Assembly (NCBI GenBank): GCA_033557465.1
Contig: CM066045.1
Coordinates: 137,103,596 to 137,167,595 of the forward strand
Direction of reading: 5' to 3'
DNA: 64,000 bases
From: Ichthyophis bannanicus
Taxonomy: Eukaryota > Chordata > Amphibia > Gymnophiona > Ichthyophiidae
Position 1 is the first letter of the stretch. Each line of letters begins with the position of its first letter. Positions 32,036 to 43,599 of this stretch are shown one piece after another. A program made the position numbers and the translations under genes. A model generated the notes under the pieces. It did no database searches. It saw only the letters and a program-made list of their open reading frames with translations, and was not told where the DNA came from.

Positions 32036-32634
32036 GGTTAATGTTTGCAAACGCTGTGACATCCATTTTGTGGGGGCAGGGCATCATGTCTGTGGGGGTG
32101 GTGCAGGGGACCAGGTGAGGGTGTATGGGGGTCCATGGGCATGGGGTGTGGGCACGCCCGTCCTGCACAGGTATGCAGAGGGCCACTACCCGAGCAGACT
32201 GTTGCAGGCAGAGCCCTGCATGGGTAGTGCCTCTGGGTGCGACCGTCTGCATGGGTAGTGTCCCCTGCCATATCTGCGCAACACAACTGCAGCACGACAG
32301 GTGCTGCACATGCAGGATGCCCCCTGCCCCACGATGGCACACCGTCAGGGCAGCTCATGCCATGGTTGATGTGTCTGCTTACCATGTACTGCAACCTACC
32401 CTGGTATCACAGTCTGGGCATGCCTATGTTGCCGTTGCTCAGCGCTGCGCGGTTATGATGTCCTACAGCGGTGAGCTGATACTCAGATATTCAATATGTC
32501 GGTGCCCAGGGGTCTACGCGGGTACCTGATATGCCTTTGAACGGGGCGTGGCCATGTTGCGTGCTCTACCTGCATATGCTTAAGAGGACCTAAGTGGGTA
32601 GGCAAATGCTGCCTTAGCACATTGCTGCTTCACG

Positions 32635-33900
32635 ATGGCTGACAAACCAGGAAGGCGAACCTCACACCATTTGAGATGGCCATGACCCTGGGGCTCATCC
32701 TGCATCAGCACAACGCCCTTTTCACAGCTGAGGATGCCAGCACCCAGCAGGCAGCATGGCATGACATTGTGAACAGGGTCAATTCAGTATATCACCACAA
32801 CCAGGATGTGGAGGACCTCAAGAAGAAGTAGTGCATGGATGGCAGGCGGTGAAGGCAACAGCAGGCTGCTGCCTGCACAGCATCACAGCCTCACCCCACT
32901 TGAGGAGCAGGTGCTGCAGTATGTGGAGGAGGTCGCTGTCTCAGGAGTTGCAGGCTTCAACAGCTCCATCACAGGCACACGGGGAATGAGTAGGGGAGCC
33001 CTCAGAGCCTGGGTATGACTGTGACAGCCATATATGTGTCCCCACCGTACCTCCGTCCACCCAGCCCATGCCTGTCGGACCCTGGGTGGTGCATGGGGTA
33101 GGTACAGCATGGGCCATGTACCACCTACTGGACCGGATGCCACCCCATAGGCTGAGCCAGCATGCCACGTCACTAACCTCTGCCACCTTTGCACTCCCAC
33201 AAATCTGCAGGGACACTGCTTTCCCAGTCAGAGACCGATGCATCGGGGGGAGCCTCAATGCCCACCCTGGAGGATGCCAGTGCCCAGCCAGGATGCAGCA
33301 TAGTCTCCATTGCTGGTGTGCCTGCCAGTGCAGTCCACTGCGACGGCCAGTGCAGGGGAGCTGTTGGGTTCGCCACCCAAGGCAGTGGGGCAGACCAGTG
33401 TGACCACCAGTATTGGGGAGTCAGCCGCAGATGACGCACCACTTACTGAGCTACAGTTCACCATCCTGGAGGAGCCAGTGTGTGCAGGAGGAAATGACCT
33501 GGAACAAAAGCTACGACAGGAGGGTGCACGCCTGGTGGCAGGCACATAGGGCATACTGTCCAAGCTGCAGGATATCTAGCAGGACCTGCAGGCTGCAGAA
33601 CATGCCAGAGAGGCCGAGTACGAGGAGTGGCAGGACCACAGATTGTGTGTAGAGTGCCACATGGAGGGGCACTTGTGGCTAATAAGAGAAGATGGCAGTG
33701 TACCAGGCATCTATCGCTGATTTCCTACGGTCTGGTGGGCCTCATACAGGCACAGGAGGCAGCTGCTGAGACTGAAAGCACAACAGCACAACCGCCTGCT
33801 AGCCCTGAACCATGTCCTTCAGCCCACTCTGCTGGGGAGGGTGGTGACACTGCCAGCACATCCACTGACAACACTCCACTGCATTGCAGTGCACATGTTA
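32635..33900 (+). pseudogene. Harbinger-associated Myb/SANT-like protein remnant 2
   Basis: ATG at 32635 (MADKPGRR), then after a shift TPFEMAMTLGLILHQHNALF, QAAWHDIVNRVNSVYHHNQD and VEDLKKK, which has the helix-turn-helix spacing of a Myb/SANT-like domain. A stop follows (32827-32829). Downstream are SLTPLEEQVLQYVEEV near 32890, and Glu/Gln-rich coiled-coil pieces near 33560-33800 (EYEEWQDH, LKAQQHNRLLALNHVL). The last part has the look of the C-terminal coil of such proteins. It lies between remnant 1 and the convergent transposase. Confidence 0.5.
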
Positions 33901-33989
33901 GCAAGCATCCATGGCCGGTGGGTGCCCTGAGGCAAGGGAATCATATGGGGGGAAGTAAAGGACACACTGGATGGTAATGGGAAAAATAT

Positions 33990-34832
33990 TGGTGATTGTG
34001 TGTGTCCAGCCCTGGTGCTGGTCCAAGGCAGTCTCCTCAGAAGCTGTCACATATCACCCGTGCACAGTGGACCATTGCCCTGGCCTGTTGCTGGCTCCCA
34101 GACTTTGCACCATCGCTGACCCCCGGCTGCTGCCTGTCCCATGCTGGACTGGGCGAGGACAAATGCATCATGGCAGGACCCTGGGTAGCAGGCACACACA
34201 TCAGTGAAGTCCATGTTGGCATCCACAACAACCTGCATGTTCACCGATGTGTACCCATGCCTGTTTTGTTATGCCCTCTGCTCCAGCCGTGGTGTCCACA
34301 GTGCAATCTATACATCCAAGCACCGATGGGAAACCAGCAACACTGTAGAATGCCTGCATGGTCTCCTACCATATCTGCTGTGTCTGGGGAGAAGGCTATG
34401 AGGTAGCGCATCCTCCGCAGCAGGGCCCTGATGAATGTTCCTATACAGTGGTTGGCAGTGGACTGTGTGATTCCAATAGTTGCCCCTATCACAAGCTGGA
34501 AGCTGCCAGTTGCAAGGAATTCCAGGGCAGTGGTCACCATTATGTCCACCAGCAGGACCTGGCTCCTGGATGTGGAGGGCTCCAGGTCCCACACAGAGTA
34601 TGCTGCACAACTCGGTTATCATTGCCCCATCCAGTCTCTATCTCTGGTAGACCTCCTCCTCTGTCAGTTGCAGGTAGCTCACCCTGGGCCTGTGTACACG
34701 TGGGGCACAGTACCTGTGTGTCAGGTGCTGGGCCACTGCCTGCTGCTGGGTATGCACTGCCTGTTGGGTCCTCTGCTGTGCCCAGACACGGCGAGCACGT
34801 TCCACCTCTGGAACACCATGTGCATGGCCCAC
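33990..34832 (-). pseudogene. HARBI1-like transposase (truncated, frameshifted)
   Basis: Reading leftward: RPRVSYLQLTEEEVYQR (about 34680-34635), then TALEFLATGSFQLVIGATIG and ITQSTANHCIGTFIRALLRR, the helix-turn-helix of Harbinger transposases. Next GCIDCT holds the first catalytic aspartate, and [24 protein letters not shown] (split here) the second. Several frameshifts separate these. The last third, which would contain the catalytic glutamate region, is not recognisable, so the enzyme is dead. It would cut at the inverted repeats and move the element. Confidence 0.8.
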
Positions 34833-35215
34833 ATGGCATCTTTGCTTTACGCCTGCACAGTTTGGGTACAGGCCTGCTCACACACCCCTTGCTCTACTGT
34901 ACACTGTTCCGCCACTACATGGGTTCGCCGCTATCAGCAGTCGTATGCGCCGGGTGCCATCGCTTATGGATACACAATTACTGATGTCCTATGTAGGCGC
35001 ACAAGGATTTTGGAAATCCGCTTTACGCAACTGTCACGGCGACACCCCCCCATTCTGTCCCAAGGCTTTGGCACCTGGCGCTCTGCGGGTAGCTGGGCCT
35101 CAACGATTCAAGCCACCTTGTTTAATATGTGGTCTACATGGTTATGGCAGTTTTACACGGGTAAGGCCGGCATTTACATGTGTAGCACACACCTAGGGCT
35201 TCGAAAATCAGGCCC

Positions 35216-36739
35216 ATTGTACACAGATTTTAGACATACCATCTTTGACATTTTTTAAGCTAGTCTTAATTCCAATTGGTTTTAATGGTTTTTTTTTTTC
35301 ATTTTATCCATTTTCTCCAGATACCCTTGCCTCCCATTTTCATGCCACATCCGGTATTTTAAGTCCAAGGTCTTTTAATTCCAACGTATTTTATCGTCCT
35401 TTTTCAACCTTTTAATCTTTTTCCTTTAATATTTTTCACCACTGTTTTTATACTCACAGTATTAATGCATTTTATAGTAACTACTAAATGGCCCAGACCA
35501 TGGTTTATCAGTTACCATGGTCACGAATGATTGGTGCTAGTATATTTTTGAGACTGAACTTTTTGACATTTGTTGTTCTTTCTCATGGTTATTCAATGTT
35601 TACAATTACTAACAGTCACACTTTACAAAGTGTTTGTATACTTGTTGCCATGCTGGTACGGCACTATTTTACATTTTTAATTTTAGACATATTTTTTATT
35701 TTCTCTCACTGGGTTTTAAAGCCTTTACTATCTCTATTTTTATATTAACGCCAAGCTGGTGATTGTTTTTCTGATAACATAGTAACCACTGTTTGGTGCC
35801 AAAATGTTGCTTTTAAATGCAGGTCCGGCACACTAGCTCCTCCGATACTATAATGCTGTTTCTGATGCAGACTGAGAAGGATCGCCACTGGATTCCTCTT
35901 TCTTGACTTACCTCTGTCTTGCACTGAGCAGGACATTAAAAGATTCGATAGATTTTTCACCATTTAGTACTTAACTTCCTAAAGGATTCACTTTCCTGAT
36001 ATGGTTTTACGTTCCCTATGCTTATTATTAGTTTTGGAATACGCGATTACATAATTTTGTCCCAAATATGACTTTTTTATTGGCCCAAGGTACTTATTTT
36101 TCTGATACATTTTTCACATTTGTTTCCTATCTCTACCCTTAATTTTGAAGAAGTGGTGCTAATGTTTTTGAATGCATAACCTTACCTTGAATCTGACTAA
36201 CAATACACCTTGCAAATATTTTATTACCTTTAGTTGAAAGAGGTTCTAAGAAGGTGCCCTTACTTTAATGATGTCATCGGTGCCTCAAGTGAGCTTCTTA
36301 AAGACAGCACGCATCTCTACAACTCATTAGCAATACTGACATGTGAGTTTTAATTATTGCCACCTTTCTCATCCAATCTTCACTCCTTAAGTAATATGAA
36401 CTACATGTGCTAACGATGACATAATCAGAATTTCTTTAGTTGATAATGAATTTAATGTTCCTTATAATATGTTCATATAAATATATTTACTATATTTGTT
36501 TTATATTATAGAGTAATTTTACTAACTCATCATATATTACTTTTTTTTACCCCTTTTAAGACTTTTTTTAATTACAGTTTTACTCTTTTTATATTTTTTC
36601 CTCTCATGACATATTATGAAAAATGATTTATTATCTTTTGAGAAATGGTGTTATAATGGTTCATTTTTACTTTATATGTTTTCTCTGCCTGTTTTATTTT
36701 TTTATATAGTTCTATATACTTTATGATGATTTTAATTTT
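35216..36739. other. AT-rich non-coding sequence
   Basis: Long T runs and no convincing reading frame. It may be the untranslated part of an unrecognised element whose 3' end is the hammerhead-like segment just downstream. No coding similarity was seen on either strand. Confidence 0.4.
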
Positions 36740-36860
36740 ATTTTATTTATGTGGTTTGTTGTAGTCTGACGAAGGCTCTGCCAAAACACGGCCGTGTCAG
36801 ATTAAGTATTCCCTGTGTGCTATTAAGCTTCCCTATGTGTGACCAATAAATCTTGTTTGG
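36740..36860 (+). repeat. Possible Penelope-like element 3' end with hammerhead-like core
   Basis: CTGACGA (36766-36772) is followed by a short ggc-tct-gcc hairpin, aaaac, a palindromic cacggccgtg and gtc at 36796-36798. This order resembles a hammerhead ribozyme core (CUGANGA, helix II, GAAA, helix III, GUC), which Penelope-like elements are known to carry. Here the GAAA reads AAAA, one extra A precedes helix II, and helix I is weak, so activity is doubtful. An aataaa lies near 36845. Confidence 0.4.
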
Positions 36861-37045
36861 ACTGGTCTGCATTCCACAAGAGTCCATGGACCACAAGTTG
36901 TAAACCATTGGTCTAGGGACATGTAAAGCCTTTTCAGGGGAAGAACACTCAGCACAAAATCTCTCTACAATGTACAACCTCTTTCCACATTTTGCATCAT
37001 TAAAGAGGAAGCAAAAATTGGAAAAGTCAAGGATGTGTCCATTAT
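36861..37045. other. Short unrecognised spacer
   Basis: No feature seen between the hammerhead-like segment and the DIRS terminus that begins at 37046. Confidence 0.4.
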
Positions 37046-37548
37046 GATGAAATTAGACTTACCTGCTAATTGTAGTTCCTTGAGGAACTCCAGTCTAGTC
37101 CAGACATCTAGGGTTTAAGCACCTCCTCCAGCAGCTATTGAGACTGAGAAACGTCATTCTTCTGATGACAATGGTACAAATACCTCTGGGACCGCCTCCT
37201 CTGTCCAGTAATCTATTGACAAAGCAGACTCACCCGAGCAACAATCAAGTAGAAAGAACATAACACATGGAACTTAATGTAAACTTACTTAACTAAGTAA
37301 CGGGAACCCAATGCTCCCATTATCATTCCCTTGAATCAAATGATAGTACTTACACGTAGGAATCTGTGCTAAGGAAGACCATACTTCCCCGCTCCCTGAA
37401 AGATCCCGACGTCCTCCAGATCCCTCTCTTTTCTTGCAACTTCCACGCTTCTATATGGCGCACACGTTCCCACCTGCTTCATCGTCTTATGCTTTAGTGG
37501 ACATAGCGTGCTTCAGGCCCACAGCAGAGCCTAACCAGGGAGGGATAC

Positions 37549-37646
37549 GGGACTAGACTGGAGTTCCTCAAGGAACTACAATTAGCAGGTAAGTCTAATT
37601 TCATCTTCCTTATCGTCCCTCCAGTCTAGTCCCAACATCTAGGGAT
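37549..37646. repeat. DIRS copy 4 internal complementary region
   Basis: gactggagttcctcaagg and aagtctaatttcatc are the reverse complement of the element's left terminus (37046 onward). The following ttccttatcgtccctccag would match the lost right terminus. Position just downstream of the recombinase stop matches copy 3. Confidence 0.8.
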
Positions 37647-37670
37647 GTAACAGAGCAGTGAAAACTTTTC

Positions 37671-38421
37671 TCATCGGGAGGGACCCGCTAGGCCAGCCTG
37701 AAGCACCGCTGCGCCAAAGACAGTATCCCTTTTTGCCTGCACATCGAGACGGTAATGCTTAACAAATGTATTAAACGAAGACCGAGTAGCCGCCCTACAA
37801 ATATCAATAGCTGGCACTAGACTATACTCTGCCCACGACGCTGCTTGCGCCCTCGTCGAATGAGCTCTAATGCCTTCAGGAACTGACTTCCCTTTCAGAA
37901 TGTAAGCTGACGCCATAGCTTCTTTTAAGCCATCACGCAATGGAAGCTTTGCTCGCCACTTTCCCCTTACGTGCTCCCCCAAACAGGATAATGAGCCTAT
38001 CGGTACTTCTGAAACTTGCCGTTCTGCAAAGATACCTTTTCAGCGCTCGCCGAACGTCCAGCGAGTGAGAGGATCCTGAACTCGCCTGCCCTCCCGACTC
38101 GACAAACACTGGCAGCGAAATGGTTTGATTGACATGAAAAGCCGATACTCCCTTTGGTAAGAAAGACGGCACTGGCCTCAAAACTACTTTATTATCATAA
38201 AATGTCAAGAACGGCTTCCGACAGGATAGCACCTGTAACTCTGAAATCCTATGTGCCGACGAAATTGCCACCAAAAATATCGTTTTGAGCGTCAGATCCT
38301 TACCCGATGCCTTCGCCAATGGTTCAAAGGGCTCATGCGTTAACGCGTCCAACACCAAACCCAGATCCCACCGAGGAACCAGAGATCTACAAGGCGGTCT
38401 CAGGAGAGACACCGCTCGCAA
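37671..38421 (-). pseudogene. DIRS tyrosine recombinase (copy 4), N-terminus deleted
   Basis: Open from about 38421 (MRAVSLLRPPCRSLVPRWDL) with SAHRISELQVLSCRKPFL, then a frame break near 37940. The catalytic end follows: AHSTRAQAASWAEYSLVP (H-x-x-R) and SSFNTFVKHYRLDVQ with the nucleophile tyrosine. The N-terminal domain is missing: at about 38464 the upstream frame jumps from PVRKDLLFQGPSS directly to the segment before RFLRAVSLL, indicating an internal deletion. Confidence 0.8.
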
Positions 38422-39993
38422 AAACCGTTTAACACGTTCCCAGTGTCTCCCGCCAAACTCTTGTCAAAACCATCCTGCAAGAAAGCCAACACGTGCGACA
38501 CCGCCGTGCTCAATGCCTGAACTTGGACCTTGGAACAAGAGGTCCTTCCGAACTGGCAGCCACCAGGGCCGATCCACCAACAGCCTGACTAGGTCCGCGT
38601 ACCACGGCCGTCTTGGCCAATCCAGTGCTATCAGAATTACCGTTCCCTTGTGAATCTCTATCCTCTGTAGAACTCGACCTATTAACATCCAAGGGGGAAA
38701 GACGTACAGCAGCTGGCGCTCCGGGCACCTTTGAATGAAAACATTGAGACCCTCCGACATTCTTTCCTTTCTTCTGCAGAAAAATCTGCTTGCCTTTGCT
38801 GACTCTAAGGTCACCATTAGATCCATTACTGGCTGACCCCAGCGGTTCACTATCAATTTGAACACCTCTGGATGCAGAACCCACTCTGCTGCGTCCACTT
38901 TGACCCGACTCAGAAAATCGGCCGTCACATTGTCCACTCCTGCTACATGTGTTGCCGACAGCACCAGAAGATGTGCTTCGGCCCACTCCAAAAGGAGATC
39001 GGCCTCGGCCTCTAGGTGCCGCCCTGCCGATTGATGTAGGCCACCGCAGTCACGTTGTCGGAGAATACGTGTACTGCTCTGCCCTCTAGACAAGACTGAA
39101 ATTCTCTCAGCTCTACAGCCGCCGCTCTCAACTCCAATCTGTTGATGGACCATGTCTTATCCACCTCGGTCCACTGACCCTAAGCAAAGGTTCGTTTGAC
39201 GTGCGCCCCCCATCCCAAGAGACTGGCGTCCGTCGTCAGGGATATCCAGAGGGGAGCCTCTAGAGGCATTCCCCTCTCCAGCACCCCTGGCTGTAACCAC
39301 CATTGCAGCGCTTTCCTTGTCTCCAGCCCACATGGAAGTACCCGGGACAGAGGGTCGTTTTGGTGTGACCATCGTCTGAGCAATGCCCTCTGGAGCGGTC
39401 GCATATGCGCCCTCGCCTACAGCACCAATTCTAGTGTTGCCGCCATTGTACCTAGCAACTGCAGATTATGCCATGCCGTGGGAAACCTTCGGCTTAGAAA
39501 GGCTCTAACTAGGCCTCTCAGGCTCTGTGCCCTCAGGCGAGGCAGAAACACCTTTCCGATCTGTGTATCGAAATGGGCTCCGAGATACTCCAGGCTCTGC
39601 GAAGGCTCTAGTCTGCTCTTTGCTCTGTTGACCACTCAGCCTAGGCTCTGAAGAAACTCCACCACTCTGGCTGTCACCACTCGCTTTCTTCCCGGGACTT
39701 TGCCCTATCAACCAATCGTCCAAATACGGATGTACCAGAATTCCTTCTTTCCGTAATGCCACTGCTACTACTACCATGACTTTGGTGAATGTCCGAGGCG
39801 CCGTTGCTAACCTGAATGGCAATGCGCGGAACTGAAAATGCCCCATCGGGAGTGCAAATCTGAGGAACCTCTGATGCTCTTGATGAATGGGTATGTGAAG
39901 ATATGCTTCTGACAAATCCAGGGCGGTGAGGAACTCCCCTGCCCTGATGGCCACAATAACTCACCGCAGAGTTTCCATCCGAAAATGTGATAT

Positions 39994-41497
39994 TGTCACA
40001 AGGTGGACCCAATACAGCCTGAGAAAATGCAGATCAGTAGGGATGATCAGGGAAGAGATGACAGTGTAAACAGAAAACTGTCAGATGGTTGCTACAGACA
40101 ACCAAGGCACACGTGGGTAAGGGCCAGGAATACACACCCAGATAGCAAGCAAAGGGAGTTTGCATTGCCTGATAGGAATCAGCTGGGTGGAGGTGGAGCC
40201 CAAAGACACGGAGATAAAACACGCTCACAAATAGAGAGGGAGAGGAGGTGAGCCAACGAGGGTCACAGCAAGAGAGACAGCGGCAAGCGCAGCAGAAGCC
40301 GTGGAAAGAATGGGACTGGAATGAAAGAGAGTCTGAACTACTGGATCAGCAGGAGAGCCCATACGAAGGTCTGAGTGAGTCCCGAGACCTGTGTGAAACA
40401 TTTGGAAGGCAGAAGCCAGATACTGTGTGCATGCGTGGAGAGCATGAGAGACGTAGGAAGTCTTACATACAAGGTAACAGAGCAAGAAGTACTAATAGTG
40501 GCTGTTTCCTACCTGAGTGGGTAAAACCCCGAAGCACTAGGAAAAGCCAGTCACAAACAAGCTTTAAAGAAACAGAGAATAACTTTTTCCCTTGTACTAG
40601 AAACCCCAAGAGAAGAGAAGCTCTCTTACCTGAAAAAGCTGGTGATTCTACTAGCAACTTTAAACTCCCCACGTTGAATAAGCTTCCGTCTAGAGCAGTG
40701 CAATCTAGGGCAGCTGTGTTGCAAAGGCTAGACCCGAGCATGCTCAGAGCATGCCGTAATTATTCTAGTAACAGAGCCAGGGAAGTTGTTGAATATCCTT
40801 GTGGTTACCAGCAGGGGCTGAGCTCCTATGAGCCTCATTCAAAACCCTACGGTAGTTCCCAGAGAAGCATTGATTCAGAGGGACAGAACAACTTCCTGCT
40901 TGACGAGGCAAGCCAGCCTTATCCTTATGAGACAGCTGATCTCAGAAACGTGAGTTCAAATGAACCGGAATTAATGGAATATGAGAATGCAGATATACCA
41001 GCAGTTCCTGAGCCAATGGAATGTTCACTGTCTGTAATTGACCCTGAGTTTTCCTTGAGGTAAATGGTTGAAGATAACCAGTGCTTAAGAGTCACAAGCT
41101 GTGTGCTAACAAAACGTGTCTCTCAGAAAAACAATTATAAGTGAGCTGTGCTGTGGCAGCAAAAAGAAAAGGCTGTTAGGAACAGTGAGGATGTTTAATT
41201 CTTTTCTTTTTGTTTGCATTTAAAAGCTGAAGTAAGCTGTTTTAGTTCTACCTTTAATTTCTGTTACATGCCCGAAGTGGTCTATTGTTTTGTTTGCCAA
41301 AGAGAAGAAAAAAACCTCGTGGACGGGGAATAAAGCCCTGAGTTTGAAACTCAAGTGTGTTGTGTGCTTTATATAGAGAAGGTACAACTACCACCCTCAG
41401 AGGGTCAGGCAAGGCTGCCTGCGATACGTACGGAGCCAGGAGGAGGAATCATCAGGCAATACCTGACCCCACCGATAGGGCCCCTGGGGGTGCGACA
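39994..41497 (+). repeat. Solo Gypsy-type LTR (LTR F) inserted in DIRS RT
   Basis: 1504 bp, from tgtcacaagg to gtgcgaca, with a 4-bp target duplication atat (39990-39993 and 41498-41501). The DIRS RT sequence is continuous across the insertion when compared with copy 3 near 16830. AATAAA at 41329-41334. It is a fourth LTR family, diverged from A, D and E, again with an internal reading frame. Confidence 0.85.
40003..41063 (+). pseudogene. LTR-encoded protein (LTR F)
   Basis: An upstream frame is open from the LTR edge (ATG at 40027) to 40251, then a second frame runs 40248-41063 without a stop for about 270 codons. A single shift near 40250 probably joins them. The product is charged and Ser/Arg/Gln-rich with no membrane segment. 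It ends PEPMECSLSVIDPEFSLR, matching the MDCSxC-type C-terminus of the other LTR proteins, with the later cysteines lost. The stop lies 266 nt before AATAAA. Similarity to the others is clear only at the C-terminus. Confidence 0.6.
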
Positions 41498-42004
41498 ATA
41501 TGCGGAAACTCCGATTTACCTTTTCGAGATCCAAGATGGGGCGAAAGGATCCCTTCTCTTCTGGCACCACAAAATAAATGGAGTATCGACTGCACCAGCA
41601 CTGTTCCTTTGGTACCGGAACCACCGCGTTGAGTCTCAGAAGCTGTTGCAAAGTCTCTCGCACTGCCTGAACTTTCAGAGGCGTTTTGCATGGGGACTGA
41701 ATGTAAGCATCGACCACTGGGTGTTGGAACTCGAGAGCATAGCCCTCTCGAATGATTTCCAACATCCACCGGTCGGTAGTAATCCAGGCCCAAGCAGGAT
41801 AAAAGTCTTGTAACCGCCCTCCTACGGCCACCAGCTCCTCTTGGGGCCCCCTGGCTTCATTGTGACAAGGGAGAGGGAGCTGCAACCCCTCTGTTTGCTC
41901 CCCTAAAACCTCAAAATTCTTGATTTCTATAGGAGAAACGTCCCCTTTGAAATTGTCCAAACCGGGTTGGGCGGAAACGGCAAAAATCTCTCTGCTGATT
42001 CCTG

Positions 42005-43319
42005 TTAGTTGGTAAAGGTTTTCTCTGCTGCTGCTTGTTCTCCAGGAGTTCTCCCTCCCTTAGATTCCCCTAAATCTTTTACCAACTTATCCAAATTGTC
42101 TCCAAATAGAAGCTTAAAAGGCAACTTACTTAATCTTGTCTTTGAGGCACCATCCGCCACCCAATTACACAGCCAAAGATAACGCCAGGCCGCAATTACC
42201 GACCCCATACTCTTAGGACAGACTTCTAATAAGGTCATAATGTATGTCCGCTAAGTAAGCAGTCCCCGACTCTAACTTGGATGCTTCCCCTTCAACCTCA
42301 TCCAATTGGCCTCCTTGAACCTGTTGTGACCAACAGAGACAGGCACGCGCCACCCAGGCCCCACAAACCGAAGCCTGTAAGGAAAGTGCACAGATGTTGA
42401 ATACCTGCTTCAACAAGCTATCCAACTTCCTGTCTTGCACATCTTTAAGGGCGGCACTACCTTCCACCAGGATGGTTGTCTTTTTGGTCACTGCCGATAC
42501 CGCAGCATCCACTTTCGGTGATTTAAACAATTTGCGATCCTGATCTATCAACAGATATAGCCGAGCCATAATCCTGGATCCTTTCAGTCCTGCCTCCGGC
42601 ATATTCCATTCTTCCTGAATAATTTCCTGCATCATTCTATGAACTGGGAAGGCTCTTTGCGCTTTTCAAAACGCCTGTAACAAAGGGTCCTCCAAGGATG
42701 TATCCTCTGCCGGATCTGCAGCAGGCATATTTAGTACCTTTAGAGTTTCACCTATTAAAGCTGGTAACTCGTCTCGTTTAAAAACTCTGATCACTCGCGC
42801 TTGATCCTCGTGTTCTGCTAACTTTCCTTCCTCTAACTCCTCCCGTACTTCTGTGTCCTGATCTCCGTCCACTGAAAATGGACTCTCCGAGGCTACTGAT
42901 TGGTCCTGCAAATTCTTTTCCTTTTGTGCCCTCTTTGAAGGAACCTCCATAAGCCCCAAGCTCAGAGTTCCTGGTCGCTTTTCGCCCACTCCTAGTGAAG
43001 GTGCTTCAGAGCTCTTATTACTGCATTTTAAGACATGTTGCAAGAGGGCCACGAAATCCTGAGAAAAAAAAATCGCTCCTAACCCACCAAAGTCGGCTGA
43101 ACACTAGGCTTATCTGGAGCCGAGGAAGGCCTGGCCACCGGTTCCAGCAACGGAATGGAGGGAGACGCAGGAACTGTCAAAACTCCTTTTGAGCCCTCTC
43201 CAGCACCCTCTACCACGGGTTCCCTAGAGAGCGCTTCCAGAGAGCAGGACTTGCAGGCCCCTGAGTCTGAAACTGATCCCTTTCTAAGCCCGCAGAGCAA
43301 AGCTGCTTAGAAGACATCT
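42005..43319 (-). pseudogene. DIRS Gag-like protein (copy 4)
   Basis: Pieces, reading leftward: a start with LCGLRKGSVSDSGACKSC (paired cysteines as in copies 3 and 5), an acidic region with EDQARVIRVFKRDELPALIG, a frame change, then MMQEIIQEEWNMPEAGLKG, VDAAVSAVTKKTTILVEGSA and KLDSLLKQVFNICALSLQAS, ending near LDKLVKDLGESKGGRTPGEQ. Order is the same as in copy 3. Stops and shifts make it non-functional. Confidence 0.75.
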
Positions 43320-43599
43320 CTTCCCCGACTTGTGGACCAACTGACAAAAAACCCTACCTTTACTACCACAAGATAAAGCTTAATCCTGCTATCTATAAAT
43401 ATAGCTTGCCGGCACCTCCATAGAAAGATCTACCTAATAGTTATCTATATAACCAGATATCCCCAGCTATAGATACAACTACCACAGTACCATCTACCAC
43501 TGCATCTACACACCGAAAGCTATATCTATATATATGTATGTATATATATCTATATACATACCTACATTCCCCTAGATCACATGCTTTCATTTGAAGGGC

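Larger units (their letters stand above)
26543..35215. mobile_element. Harbinger (PIF) DNA transposon carrying nested LTRs
   Basis: Left end gggcccaatattcaa (from 26543) and right end ttgaa-like cttcgaaaatcaggccc (to 35215) are diverged inverted repeats. Inner matches gccggccatacccac versus the complement gccggccttacccg support pairing. Both are flanked by att; Harbinger usually makes a 3-bp TWA duplication, so the fit is imperfect. Inside are a HARBI1-like transposase (minus, near the right end) and Myb/SANT-like protein remnants (plus), the usual two-gene Harbinger content. Removing the about 2.9 kb of nested LTRs leaves about 5.7 kb. The sequence is CpG-poor and rich in TG/CA, fitting long decay under methylation. 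Confidence 0.65.
38464..41960 (-). pseudogene. DIRS RT / RNase H / methyltransferase-like (copy 4), interrupted by LTR F
   Basis: Right of the LTR (41960-41498): VGGRLQDFYPAWAWITTDRW, SIYFVVPEEKGSFRPILDLE. Left of it (39990 on): FLTALDLSEAYLHIPIHQEH, HPYLDDWLIGQS with both active-site aspartates. RNase H: SLTTDASLLGWGAH near 39230 and ESGG/AERIS stretches near 39100. Methyltransferase-like: PVMDLMVTLESAKASRFF and LLYVFPPWMLIGRVLQRI, followed by VILIALDWPRRPWYADLV. Several frameshifts are present besides the LTR insertion. Confidence 0.85.

Noticed and set aside
43500..43565. Microsatellite of tatatc/tatg units as a satellite array
   Set aside because: Short and irregular; probably the low-complexity leader of DIRS copy 4.
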